Below, in pieces: positions 13,322 through 23,689 of a stretch of DNA of 64,000 nt. This stretch comes from Rhynchopus sp. YZ270_cl-10 (lineage: Eukaryota > Euglenozoa > Diplonemea > Diplonemida > Diplonemidae). The position numbers and the translations under genes are program-made. A model generated the notes under the pieces. It searched no databases. It had not been told where the DNA came from and saw nothing but the letters and a program-made list of their open reading frames with translations. Location: assembly GCA_964035575.1 (NCBI GenBank), contig OZ037876.1:248001-312000 (forward strand). The letters are read 5' to 3'. Within the stretch, counting starts at the first letter, position 1. Every line of letters begins with the position of its first letter.

Positions 13322-14149
13322 TCAATGTGCTTGCCGTTCGGTGTATTTCCAGAGATAAGGTGATGCGCTCATTTTGAGAACTTTGTCGGTTTCGACAATT
13401 TCTTGGCGGAGGTGGTGGATGGATTGTTGGAGCTTCCCGGTTGTCGCGGCATGTTCACGGTGGCTGCGGCGGAGTTGGCGGAGCTCTTCGTCTGCACCAT
13501 TATTCTTTTTTGCATCCTCCACGCTTTGCTGAAGCTCCTTGAGAACTATCTCCTTCGCATCCAATGCGTCGCGCAACTGCTCCACTGTTGTCCACTTATC
13601 CGCAATAGGCTGCTTCGCTGCGCTTATCCTCTGTTTCAACCCTGCAATCTTCTGCTGATTCAACGTAACCTGCTTCTGAGTATCATCACGCACCTGCCTC
13701 TCTCGCTTCAGATCCTCTTTCATACGTAACATATCTTCAGCGTGGCACCGTGCTAAAGAGTCGGCCTCATTTTCTAATCGTTGAACCTGTTCTAACCCTT
13801 TGCTTTGGTGCCGTGTAACCTGTTCTAGAGCTGCGTTAAGAGATTTGACCTCGTCAATTTGTTTTTGTTTTTCGGCGATAAGGTCGCGTGTATGTTGCAG
13901 CTCGGTGACGCTGCTGTTCTCACGCAGCTTTTTGAGGAGTTTCGCGTTTTCGCGTTTGACGCGTTCGTTTTCACGGTGGATAGGAGAGTCGTAGATAGGG
14001 TTAACCGACGCCTTGGTCGCCTGCCGCTTCACAGGCACACCCTTATGCCGAAGCCTTTCGTCGATTTCGGTATTCAGCCGCAGAAGCTCTGCACGAAGCT
14101 CTTCATTCTTTTTCACTTTTGCTTCATACGATTCATCGGCAGCTGCCAT
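13322..14149 (-). CDS. Coiled-coil protein, 275 aa, unknown function
   Basis: A single-exon frame that is almost wholly predicted helix, rich in E/K/R/Q/L with heptad-like spacing from about residue 10 to 260. Its composition differs sharply from the AT-rich flanks, which supports it as real. A short break around residues 38-55 (GVPVKRQATKASVNP) separates two coiled-coil parts. No membrane span or enzyme motif is seen. The stop lies near an A/T-rich downstream region; 91 bp upstream of its start another minus-strand gene ends. A flagellar or cytoskeletal role is possible, but only by general analogy with protist coiled-coil proteins. Confidence 0.75.
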   Translation of the reverse strand: MAAADESYEAKVKKNEELRAELLRLNTEIDERLRHKGVPVKRQATKASVNPIYDSPIHRENERVKRENAKLLKKLRENSSVTELQHTRDLIAEKQKQIDEVKSLNAALEQVTRHQSKGLEQVQRLENEADSLARCHAEDMLRMKEDLKRERQVRDDTQKQVTLNQQKIAGLKQRISAAKQPIADKWTTVEQLRDALDAKEIVLKELQQSVEDAKKNNGADEELRQLRRSHREHAATTGKLQQSIHHLRQEIVETDKVLKMSASPYLWKYTERQAH

Positions 14150-14240
14150 AGTTTATTTGTGTACACCTTTTCTGTGGGTAGATTTTATTTTCTTCTTCCA
14201 AATTCAAAAAACAATGTCCTTTTTTTAATTCTACGGCACC

Positions 14241-14705
14241 TCAAAATATGGGTGTAGTCGGCAAGATTTTCCATGTGTACGGAAGAGGCGTAGGGCCTCG
14301 GGAAAGCGTTGGGTCGAGGGTGCAGGCACGGCGCAGTGCATCTGCGGCAGCGATATAGGAGTCTTCACCTTGGAGCGCGCGGAGCTGGATATGGGCAAGG
14401 TTGTAGTGATACAAGGAGACGGAAGGCAAGGCATCGGTTGCAGCTATCGCATCGGCAAGCGCGCTGTGGTGGTCTGCAAGGGCATAGCGCACCACAGCGC
14501 GAGCATTCAGGTAGTGCCCACGCAGATGCCACTCCTCTGGATTGCTTTCCACCACACAGCAAGCCTTATTCAAAAGCGTCAGAGCCTCCGCATTCCGCCC
14601 CGAAGCCACACACCCCCTTGCATCTTGCTCCAGGGCAACCAAAGCACTCACCACAGCATTCTCTTCGGGGATATAATGTGCATTGCACCCACACCGGTTC
14701 CCCAT
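14241..14705 (-). CDS. Small TPR-like protein with N-terminal acylation signal, 154 aa
   Basis: I chose the ATG at 14705 because it gives the N-terminus MGNRCGCNAHYIPEEN. Glycine 2 is followed by cysteines at 5 and 7, which is the classic pattern for N-myristoylation plus palmitoylation. The frame is open further upstream, but that part is translated repeat DNA (the repeat fragment at 14841-14895). The body is alanine-rich helix (ALEQDARGCVASGRNAEALT, HLRGHYLNARAVVRYALADH, YHYNLAHIQLRALQGED) with the size and spacing of tetratricopeptide-type helical pairs. It is probably a small membrane-tethered adaptor, for example at the flagellar or plasma membrane. It sits 91 bp from the next gene on the same strand. 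Function is inferred from the lipid signal only. Confidence 0.65.
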   Translation of the reverse strand: MGNRCGCNAHYIPEENAVVSALVALEQDARGCVASGRNAEALTLLNKACCVVESNPEEWHLRGHYLNARAVVRYALADHHSALADAIAATDALPSVSLYHYNLAHIQLRALQGEDSYIAAADALRRACTLDPTLSRGPTPLPYTWKILPTTPIF

Positions 14706-14840
14706 TATGTGAGAATAGAAAATATTCTCAAAGCGGGGGGTGTGTGGGGGCTTTACCCCATAGTGTTTGTCTGAAGGTGGAAAAGGGGGATAAGAGGAGG
14801 GGATAAGAGGGGATAGGAGGAAATGTAAAAGGGGAAAATA

Positions 14841-14895
14841 AATCCGTCCCGCTTGATCAGATCTCGACCGTTTGGTGCATTTGCACGCTTCCACG
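14841..14895 (+). repeat. Fragment of the A-tailed dispersed repeat, copy 3
   Basis: About 55 bp closely matching the 5' end of the repeat at 20555-20768: the GCTTGATCAGATCTCGACCG motif, then GCACGCTTCCAC. The 3' part and A-tail are missing. It lies 136 bp upstream of the start of the 154-aa gene. Confidence 0.6.
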
Positions 14896-15329
14896 GAGGA
14901 AATGTAAAAGAGGAAAAAAAAAAGACAAATTTTGTAGTTAAAACAAAAGACTTTGTCTTGAAGGAGGCATTCGCTTTGGGTAGGGAGGGGGGAGAGAGGA
15001 GGAGAGAAATTTTTTGAGAAAAAAAAAATGGAAGTTTTTTTAGTATGGGAATGGGAAGGAGAGTATTGTTAAAAAATATAGATGTCTGTTGCAGAATGCA
15101 AAAGAAAAGACAAACTGTAATGTAAAAAAAGGGGGGGTGGTGGAAAAGGGGAAACGCAGGCATCGCGCGGTAATCAAAAAAAACCCTCCATAAATGCTTT
15201 TTCACGTGTCTGTCCTTCAGTCACAAAAAGCAAGAAATGTAGGATTCCTTTTGTAGGGTCTTAACAAAAAAAAAGAATCTAAACAAAAAAATCAGGGCAA
15301 ACAAATAGGCTTTTTTAAAAATATCAAAT

Positions 15330-15629
15330 CAGGGTATAAGATAGGTTTCCTTCGCGCCGGTTCTCGGGTTTTCTGGGTTTCAAAAAAAAAAAAAAAAAAT
15401 CGCGCCTTCGGCACGCGCGAAACCTCCACATTACACACTCATCTGAGAAGCGATATGATGCTCTCTCTTCCACCCACCCACGGCCACACCTGGCGGTATC
15501 ATATCTACCACGGTTTTTGAAAAGGCTCCACCGCGGACAGCGACGGTGTGTTCATATGACCCTCGCAACTCCCGAAGGACGATAAGCTTCCGCTCCCCTG
15601 CCACGCACCAGACCCTATCTTATACCCTG
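15330..15629. mobile_element. MITE-like element with 16-bp terminal inverted repeats
   Basis: The left end CAGGGTATAAGATAGG and the right end CCTATCTTATACCCTG are perfect inverted complements. They enclose about 300 bp with a GC-rich, hairpin-prone core (TCGCGCC...GCGCGA near 15396-15420). No open reading frame is present. I could not find a convincing target-site duplication (flanks TCAAAT and TAAATG). The CAGGG terminus resembles the hAT-like copies at 46638 and 57118, but the family assignment is uncertain. Confidence 0.55.
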
Positions 15630-16300
15630 TAAATGTAAATACCGCGTTCACAGGACTAGACGTTGTAAACAAGACAAACTTAAAAAAACACAAAAAAAAA
15701 AACCATCCCTTTCCCCCCAGTTGGGGAAATACGGGGATGCTTGCGTTGTCACACAGAATATCATTCTAAGAAAACGTATCAGATGAATATGTCTCTGGGA
15801 CACATTGCACCCTTTTCATTCAAGGAAATCACTAACTAATTGCAGCATTTTTTTTTTCTGCCATCTTGTAAGGAGTGTTGGGAAGGTGCTACTTTGATAC
15901 TCGGAAGAAAAAAAAAACCACCCCAAAAAAAATGTATTGTTATCGGGCAGCCCACACCCACAAATGGGGAAAATACTCGGTGGAGGAGGGGAGGGGGAAA
16001 GGCAACCCTTTCTTAAGGTACTGTGCATTGCGGGAAAATTTAAAGCAGTTTTTTTAAGATTGTTTTTTAAAATGTACAAAAAGGAATCCTTTAAAACCCC
16101 TTTTTTAGGGCGTTCCGATTTCCTCCCCTTTTCCCCAACTCTAATGCTCTAATAATGATGATCAAACCATGTTAACAACGATCACAGAAGCCTCTCGTCA
16201 ACTGCCATTGCCAAGGGGCACCGTAGGTGGGGTGGCTGAATCCAGGTCGAGGGTGCGCTTCACACTGTAAGTGTTTGTTTGTTTGTTTTTGTTTTTTTAT

Positions 16301-16362
16301 GATAAATTGTAGTTGCCTCGGTAGTGTTGCCACAGTTGTGCAATATCCACTGTCCTTTTTTT
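16301..16362 (+). repeat. Dispersed repeat family G, copy 1
   Basis: Reads TGTAGTTGCCTCGG, then GTTGCCACAGTTGTGCAA and TCCACTGTC before a T-run. Close copies lie at 33908-33982 and 35951-36016. The terminal T-run could be a retroposed A-tail read from the other strand or a polymerase III terminator. Confidence 0.5.
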
Positions 16363-16527
16363 CCGTTGATAGATACTCAAGTCGGACCTGGGGCTAAGTG
16401 TGAAGTATAATTTTATGAAATACCCACCAATAAGCACCAAACCAGACCACAGTTATTTATATATTCAAAATGCCCCAAAAAAACGTATTCTGGGTTCGGA
16501 GTTTTTCGCTCCAAGAGAAACCGCGCG

Positions 16528-17259
16528 GTGAAGGAGCAGGGGCGTCATGGCGACCCTGCTGCAGCTGGTGGCGGTGTGTGTGCTGGGGGCTTCGGGCGAC
16601 TCTCGCCTGTCAGAGTACGTGAAGTGGAAGAGGACGACGACACCGCCCGCCCTGTTCCTACATGGGCAACGAAGCTGCCTCAGCGCACCCTTATCGCAGC
16701 TCTGGTGTCGCTGCAGAAAGAAGCCTTGCGAGACAAGTCGGTCTTTGGGGAGCAGTGTAATGCGGTGTGGTCGCGCCGCGTGGATTGTTGTGAGGGCTAC
16801 GATATCCCCATCGGAACCGGTCCGCGAGGACACCTGAGTTTCGAGCTCGACAAGGAGAACCTCAGCGTCGCACAGGAGTACCAAACCCAAGTCGGGAAAT
16901 GCGTGAAATGCGGAGCAACCGGTGTCGATATCTCGCTTGTGGTTGCGGAGGCGCGCCCCTTGCTTTTCGTCAGTTTCAAGAGAGACAGCAAGAAGACACC
17001 AGTCTTAACGGACTCAACTGTGAGCGTGCGGGAAGTGTCCGGTTCCCGCAAGGGATATTTACTGGTGGGTGTGATGAACGCGCTGAAGGATGGCTATCAG
17101 ACTATCTCTTGTCGTGGGGGTTCCAAGTGGTGGGGGTTTGGTCCAACGGACAAGTGTGAAATGCGTGCAAAGGGACCTTCAGACAGGGAAAATACGAAAG
17201 TGGTCATGGCACTTTACGCCCGACAGGAAGAAGCGTTAGCAAGAGCCTCTCACCCCTAG
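16528..17259 (+). CDS. Plus-strand ORF with ubiquitin-protease-like C-terminal half (uncertain, possibly a fragment)
   Basis: A GC-rich open frame of 243 codons opposite in direction to every other gene. No ATG opens it: the first codon is GTG and the frame stays open further upstream, so an upstream exon or a broken 5' end is likely. The second half resembles the end of USP-type deubiquitinases: a CxxC pair (KCVKCGATG), ARPLLFVSFKRD where USPs have P-x-x-L-x-I-x-LKR-F, then GYLLVGV, and a tryptophan-containing WWGFGP stretch. The catalytic histidine of the usual GHY motif is not seen (DGYQT instead), and the catalytic cysteine region is absent. A second frame from the ATG at 16547 begins with a signal-peptide-like stretch, so the true frame is not certain. 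It may be a decayed gene or part of a mobile element. Confidence 0.35.
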   Translation: MKEQGRHGDPAAAGGGVCAGGFGRLSPVRVREVEEDDDTARPVPTWATKLPQRTLIAALVSLQKEALRDKSVFGEQCNAVWSRRVDCCEGYDIPIGTGPRGHLSFELDKENLSVAQEYQTQVGKCVKCGATGVDISLVVAEARPLLFVSFKRDSKKTPVLTDSTVSVREVSGSRKGYLLVGVMNALKDGYQTISCRGGSKWWGFGPTDKCEMRAKGPSDRENTKVVMALYARQEEALARASHP

Positions 17260-17287
17260 TTCCGGCAGGTGTGTTGCCACTTTGACA

Positions 17288-20200
17288 TCAATAGTTGAAT
17301 AGCTGGACGTATCCTGGGTTGCTGAAATCTAATAAAAAAACATACTCTGAGTGGGGTGTGTCCGAGGGGCGCTGTGCTGGGCTTCTTGAGGAGCCGTCAC
17401 GCGACGATCTATCCTTTGAGCTCGACCGTGGGCTGTTCTGCTGCAGGATGCTGAGCCGCTGTGTCAGCTTCTTCAGCTCCTGGTTCACACCACGCGAGCG
17501 GTGCTTCTCAAGCTCAAGCTGGGTGGCGGTGTTGCGCAGGGCACATTCAAGCTCTCCTTTGTAGCCTGAGAGCTTTGACACATCACCCGCCTGTGGTGGT
17601 TGTTGCAGACGTGGACACTTTACTCATTTGGGTGGATGGGGTGGTGCACATACCCGCTTCTCCAGCTCAGCCTCCCGCCCCCACAACTCGTTCTTCAGCT
17701 TGCTCTGCTCCGCAGCTGCCTGCCTCAAGAGTTCCATGAGGTCCTCCCCGTCGCCAGGGGTGCCGATGTACTCCACGACACGGGTGTGCAGTGCGTCGTA
17801 GCGTTGCTTGATGAGGTGCGTCTTCTCCTCTGCTTCGGTGACGCGGTTTTGGCGCTCCTGTGTGATGTGTGTGGCAGTGTGTAGGGTATTTGTGAATATT
17901 CGTGTAACGGTATACCTCAAGCTGTATGGAAAGAATGCGTACAGTCTGCTCCTGGGCGTCGTTCTCATCTGCACGTCTGCTTGCATCCTGCGCGACGATG
18001 CTGACACGGTCCATCTCAGCTTCCAACGCAGCTGCGTCGGTGCGCAGCTGCCGTTCGACACCTGCGTGTCGTGTGACCTCCGTGTCGAGCTTCTGCTGCA
18101 GCGTGAAGACGTGCTGCTCAAGCTCCTCCATACGTGACGTCGTCTTCTGTGCAGTGGCCAACTCGGCCGCCTCAAGGCGCTTCTCCAGCCCCGCCTCACG
18201 CTCCTCAGACGCCTGCAGCAGCAGTGACGCCTCCTCCAGGTTGTGCTCCAGATGCGATGAATTCTCCAAAATATCAGTCAATTCTCTCTGCGCAGACACT
18301 TCCGCGGTTTTGAGGTCCGTTTCTAAAGCCTGAAAAAAATAAAAAGAGAGAATATGTGTAGTGTCCGATGCTGTGGCATATACCTCTTTCGCCGCTTTCA
18401 TGCGGGACAGCTCGCTTTCGAGTGTTTTGATGTGCTGGGCGTGCTCTGCTTTGATTTCATCGTTTTGCTCCTGATTTATTTTATTTTGACATTTTATTTT
18501 CAAAAACCATACCAGTACAACCTGCTTCGCAGCGCGGGTCTCCAACTGTCGTGATTCTTCTGCGATTGTGGACTCCTTTTCAAGGATCTCGACACGCCTT
18601 GTGAGGAAGGTCTTGGACTCACTGAGGTGCTCGACCTTCTCACGCTGGGTCTCGAGCTCGGAGGCTGCTGCTGCTGCACGCTCTGCTGCTGTTCTGCTGC
18701 TGGCGTGGAGCTTCTCGGCCTCGGCTTCTAGGGTGGCGACCTTCTGCACTAGGCCGGCCTTTTCTTCGCAGAGCATGCCTGTGAGGTTCACTTGCGTGTC
18801 GCATGCTGTCGTCACCTTTGTCAACTCTGTACGAAGATGTGTGACCTCAGCCTGCTCCGTGGTGAGTGCCTCCAAAGCGTATGTCAACTGCTGCACTTCC
18901 TGCTTATGCTCTGCCTTCAGTGCCGCCACCTCCTCTTCCAGGTCGTGCTGCTGTTTAGTGTGCTCAGCAACATTGGCCGCAACCTCATCGCGAGCAACCC
19001 GCAGGTCGTCTGTCGCGCGTGCAAGGCTTGCCTCCATTCTGGTTGTTTCAACAGAAATGTGTTCCGTCGCGTCGCCCTGGAGCACCTCGATTTCTGCCTC
19101 CTTCTTCGCAATCTCTGCAGTCGCGACACGGAGCTGTGCGGTGAGCTCGTCGTTCTCGTCTTGCATCTCCTTTGCCGCAGTGGTGTCAGCATCGCGCAGG
19201 CGTAGCAGCGCTTCGTCTGCGTCGCGTGCACAGTCCTCAAGGTGGATGTTGCGCTGCTGCAGCTCGGTTATCTGGGTCACCAAGGAGGCTACCTCCGCCT
19301 TGCTGGCAGAGTAGCGTGTCTCTGTTGTCTTGACGAGCGCAGCGGTTTCAGCGTTGGTGTCCTCTGCATCGGACAGCTTTGCGCTCAGGACAAGGACGTG
19401 CTCCTTGAGGCTTTCGTTCGCATCCTGCAGTGCGGCGAACTCAGCACGGCCACACTCAACGTCCTCCACTACCTCCAGGATGAGCTCGCGCAGCTCGTTG
19501 AGCAGACGCAGCGTCTCGTCGTCGATGACGTGCTCGGCAGTGAGGAGGTGCTCAAGGCGTTCAATGATACCACGGTTCTTCTCTGTCATCGAATCGCCTA
19601 GGGACGCTGCATCAGCGGCACGGCGTTGGCCGTTCAGCGAAGAGGGAGATGGCGACGGGGTCGATGTTCTTGATCCTGTGGAGAAAAAAGTTGACGATGA
19701 TCAAAAAAAATTCATACCGGTTCGCGACGCAGGCCTCGAAATAACCCTTGGTGCCTCCTGGAGGGTCTCTACCGATATTTTCTGTGTCTGCGCGGTCACT
19801 GCGGAGACCTCTGTCGCTGTTGTCTTCTCAATTAGCACTTTGTCTGTCGTCGCTTCGTCTTCTGAGTCATCATCGTCCCTCTTGGGCAGCGGTGCCAAAG
19901 GCGGCTTAGGAGACTTCTGGTCTGTAACGACTGTAGTCGGCACCGCCACCTTCAGGGTCTTCCCTGAAGGGAGTGCTCCAACAACACGGCTGTACGAAAA
20001 ATACCCAAGTGCCGGGATCATAACAAACAGTGGAAGCACCACCAAATTGTAGAGAGAAGCCTCCGGGACAAAGAACATCACACAGGACCACAAACATGCC
20101 GCGATATATGAAACAAAAGAGGACGCGTGGCTGACGCTTTCTGTCGCGGTTTCATCCAGCATGGTGACGGTGCTGTCGATAATGCTGACAGGTGTTGGCT

Positions 20201-20387
20201 CAGGTGCTGGCTCGCGTGCTCCGAAGATGGTTGTAAACAGGGCAGTGAAAAACAGCGGAACCAACCCCGGCACCTCCTCTGAGCATTTCTCCGAAGTAGG
20301 TGTGTCCCCGCTCAGCAGAAAGTAGTACCCCACCACGACAGCTCCCAACGCACACACCGCAGGGACATACTCCTCTGACTTCACCAT
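17288..20387 (-). CDS. Membrane-anchored long coiled-coil (golgin-like) protein, 946 aa
   Basis: Six exons join in one frame: 20387-19718, 19675-18513, 18470-18384, 18329-17916, 17857-17654 and 17590-17288. Introns are 42, 42, 54, 58 and 63 nt long with GTATG/GTATA donors. Two of them are multiples of three without stops and can be mistaken for coding. The N-terminus has up to four hydrophobic segments (about residues 8-25, 42-55, 91-107, 112-130), followed by an acidic/proline-rich linker and then roughly 650 residues of continuous coiled coil rich in A/E/T/L, ending in a serine/arginine-rich tail. The architecture recalls membrane tethers such as golgins or flagellar-membrane linkers, with the anchor at the N-terminal end. 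The start at 20387 was chosen because the upstream open frame is translated repeat DNA. No enzyme motif is present. Confidence 0.8.
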
Positions 20388-20554
20388 AACACCTTCTTTT
20401 TTCCCCCCCTTCGTGCCCACCCAAAAAGGGGTGTGACTCTGTAGGGTAAATGTGGTGATAAAAATTTGAAATACAAAAAGCCCAACCTTGGTATGATGCA
20501 GTTCCTTATCCAGTCCCCACATCCATTTCAAAGTTGGTCTCTGACAAAAACAAA

Positions 20555-20768
20555 ATATATATCCGTTTCGCTTGATCAGATCTCGACCGTTTTGTTGCAT
20601 TGCACGCTTCCACAGAAAATGGGAGTGTCGGTGGCGGAGCACAAAAAGGTAAAATGAAAAACATATCGGGTAGGGGTCTCTGATCTATCTGTGCGACGAA
20701 TATATTTCCCCTAACACTCCATGTTTGGCCAGGGCCTCTCCAGCGTGTCAGTTGCAAAAAAAAAAAAA
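20555..20768 (+). repeat. A-tailed dispersed repeat, copy 2 (SINE-like)
   Basis: Copy of the repeat at 8072-8306. It shares the TTGATCAGATCTCGACCG head, GCATTGCACGCTTCCAC, the GGTCTCTGATCTAT middle and the CCTCTCCAGCGTGTCAGTT end followed by A's. It lies about 170 bp upstream of the golgin-like gene's start and antisense to it. Confidence 0.65.
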
Positions 20769-21857
20769 TTAGTTCATCTCGCACACAGCTGTATGACACA
20801 TTTCACCATACGTACCGAATAGGGGGGAAAAGATCCATACGAAGAGCAAAGGGTTGTGCTAGAGGGGAAAATGGTTCCTTTTTTTTTTGTTGCATCAAAA
20901 TCAGAATATCCAAAAAGAAAACAAAAAGAGAGAAAAACTTTTTTTTTACGATCGCCCTGGATGAATATATACCGGGCACTCATATAGGACATTGGGTGTT
21001 GCGCACGCTTCAATCCCCTGGAAGAGGAAAGGTGGTGCAGAGAGGGGGAAAAAAGGGGGGTGCACAATAGAATAAAATGGTCTAGAATTATCCCCTGATA
21101 CAGGGCTCTGCTATGGTTTTCAATACAATGAAGGAGAGGGTGGGGTGGGGGTGGGGTAATGACGATACGTAGTTTGCATTCCTCTGTGAGGGGGACGCAA
21201 ATGTGACAAAAAAAAATGCCAATTTTATTTTTATAACCAAAAGGGGTGAGCTGGTTCAAAACGGAACATTTTGAGAGAAGGAAAAAAAAAATCAGAAGAA
21301 TACAGAAAAAAGAAAAAAAGAAGGATAAAACTGTAACGAGAATTGTGAACAGGAATGCGTGAACACAAATTTTTAGACGTACTGTGATTCACCTGATATG
21401 AACAAAAGCGTTTCAGTGCACGCAAAAAAAAAAAAATTTTTTTTTTGATATCAACTTTTTCCAGAATATTGCTCTGCAATATTTTATAAAATAATTTTCT
21501 GAGACAGAAAAAAATCTTTTACTTTTTTTAGTTTATTTTTGTGTTGCAAAACAATTTGCTTCACTCCTAGGTATTATACGCGTCTTGGCACCCTTCAAAC
21601 ATTGGGGTGCGGGCACGCCAGATGGTACACAGTGCGTGGTGTGTTGTCTCAATCACGCTACACCATTTAAATGATGACGTCGTGATGCATATCTTCGACA
21701 ACCTTCTCGCTTTGTTGAGTAAAAATTGAAAACTCCCTCAACTAAAACATAAATGGTGCTCCGGGAGGGTTCGTTGACAGGTCGTTTACCGATTTCCGAA
21801 AGCACCAATAAAGTTAAAAGATGAAATCTGTCATGCGCACACATCTAGCTTCAACTA

Positions 21858-21990
21858 CCGTCTTCGTAAAAATTATCGACCGTAAAAAAGGACGAACTTC
21901 CAGAAAAAATCCTGAAAAGGACGAACTTTATTACGGTCAAACATATTTACGGTCGAACACTAGTACGGTCAAACATTTTTACGAAGACGG
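21858..21990. mobile_element. Foldback MITE with TA target-site duplication
   Basis: The ends CCGTCTTCGTAAAAA and TTTTTACGAAGACGG are perfect inverted repeats, and similarity continues inward through (A/T)CGACCGTA-like sequence. TA dinucleotides lie immediately outside both ends (21856-21857 and 21991-21992), as in Tc1/mariner-type insertions. The interior has three ACGGTC(A/G)AACA subrepeats and two GGACGAACTT copies. It encodes nothing. Confidence 0.65.
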
Positions 21991-22265
21991 TAAAAAGAAA
22001 AGAAAAAAAAACGCGCGAGCCTCATGGGCACACTCTCACACATCTGTTACGAAGACAAAAAAAATATTGAAGAACATAAACGATGAATGGGCCTCACGAC
22101 AACACGCACATACAAAAAAACACACACAACTCATGAACACAGCAATGCAGACAAAATTGTGCACGCTTTTGATGTGAGAAGTGGTATTAACAGGAGCAGT
22201 GGCAAAAAATATAAAAGTTATATGTTAAAAGACGGTATGTTCTCACCATCAGTGATTTTTATTTA

Positions 22266-22642
22266 GGGTAGATACATATTTTGTTTCTTTGTCCGAGACA
22301 TTTTGAAATACTGGACGTCGTACGTACAGAAAGAAATGTTAGTTGGAAAAAAAGGTTGAAAAAAATCGCGGGACAAGGGGGACAAGCGGAAGGGAGACAA
22401 CTACATTGATATCACATGCCTCTTAAACGAGACATGTGCACCATCTCGAACCCATACTCGTAAACAAGGGCCATTTTCAGGTCTGAAAACCCAACTTCAG
22501 ATGAAATTGTGTTTTTGACTGGTAGCGCCGCAGGCGCACAGTGCCCTTACAATAAACATTTTTTGATGAATCTAATTTTTTTCTGGGAATCTCGAGATTC
22601 TGTACGTACGGTGGACAAGAAACAAAAAAGATGTATCTACCC
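22266..22642. mobile_element. MITE-like element with long TIRs and TTA duplication
   Basis: The left end GGGTAGATACAT...TTTGTTTCTTTGTCC...CGTACGTACAGAA is matched, inverted, by the right end that closes with ATGTATCTACCC (about 60 bp with gaps). TTA flanks both sides directly (22263-22265, 22643-22645). A 3-bp TTA/TAA duplication is typical of PIF/Harbinger-type elements. No transposase frame is present. Confidence 0.55.
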
Positions 22643-23033
22643 TTATTGTTATTTTTGTTGTGAAAAGTAAAAAGAAACGTTGATGAATGCGCCTCTGCGT
22701 GACACACATCAGAAAAATACTAACAATACATAGCTTCAGAAACTATTCTCCCACCAACCCCGAAAAGGGCGTTTTTAAAGAAGACAGGTCTAAAAAAGCA
22801 AGAATAGTATTTGACCAAAAAGAAAATAAATTTGGTGTTACCGAAAGGGCCCATATTGACAGGTCCTTGACAGGTCCTTGACATGTCCCCGACAGTGGGG
22901 GTGTCATTTTATAATTTGCTTTATAGTGGGGTTTTTTTTTGTCCGGGAAAATCACCCACTAAAGAAGGGGCAGTACTCAAAACCGCCCGAAGTCTGGAAA
23001 TGGCCATCTTCTGGGCTATGTAGGCATCATAGG

Positions 23034-23651
23034 TAGTACCATAGTACCATAGTACCATAGTACCATAGTACCATAGTACCATAGTACCATAGTACCATAG
23101 TACCATAGTACCATAGTACCATAGTACCATAGTACCATAGTACCATAGTACCATAGTACCATAGTACCATAGTACCATAGTACCATAGTACCATAGTACC
23201 ATAGTACCATAGTACCATAGTACCATAGTACCATAGTACCATAGTACCATAGTACCATAGTACCATAGTACCATAGTACCATAGTACCATAGTACCATAG
23301 TACCATAGTACCATAGTACCATAGTACCATAGTACCATAGTACCATAGTACCATAGTACCATAGTACCATAGTACCATAGTACCATAGTACCATAGTACC
23401 ATAGTACCATAGTACCATAGTACCATAGTACCATAGTACCATAGTACCATAGTACCATAGTACCATAGTACCATAGTACCATAGTACCATAGTACCATAG
23501 TACCATAGTACCATAGTACCATAGTACCATAGTACCATAGTACCATAGTACCATAGTACCATAGTACCATAGTACCATAGTACCATAGTACCATAGTACC
23601 ATAGTACCATAGTACCATAGTACCATAGTACCATAGTACCATAGTACCATA
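23034..23651. repeat. Perfect 8-bp tandem array (TAGTACCA)n, ~77 copies
   Basis: About 617 bp of uninterrupted TAGTACCA units with no visible mismatch. The minus strand has no stop in any frame because 8 is not a multiple of 3 and the unit lacks one, so a run of VLWYYGTM repeats can be translated; this is not taken as evidence of a gene. Confidence 0.95.
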
Positions 23652-23689
23652 AGATCGTTGTGCATGAAGTGTGGGACACAAAAAATACC

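Larger units (their letters stand above)
14706..16527. other. Intergenic region with repeats
   Basis: No supported gene. It holds the repeat fragment at 14841-14895, an inverted-repeat-bounded element at 15330-15629, a family B hairpin at 15780-15808 and a family G element at 16301-16362. Confidence 0.55.

Noticed and set aside
8072-20768. 5S rRNA or spliceosomal snRNA for the A-tailed repeat
   Set aside because: The conserved internal sequences of 5S, U2, U5 and U6 RNAs are not present.
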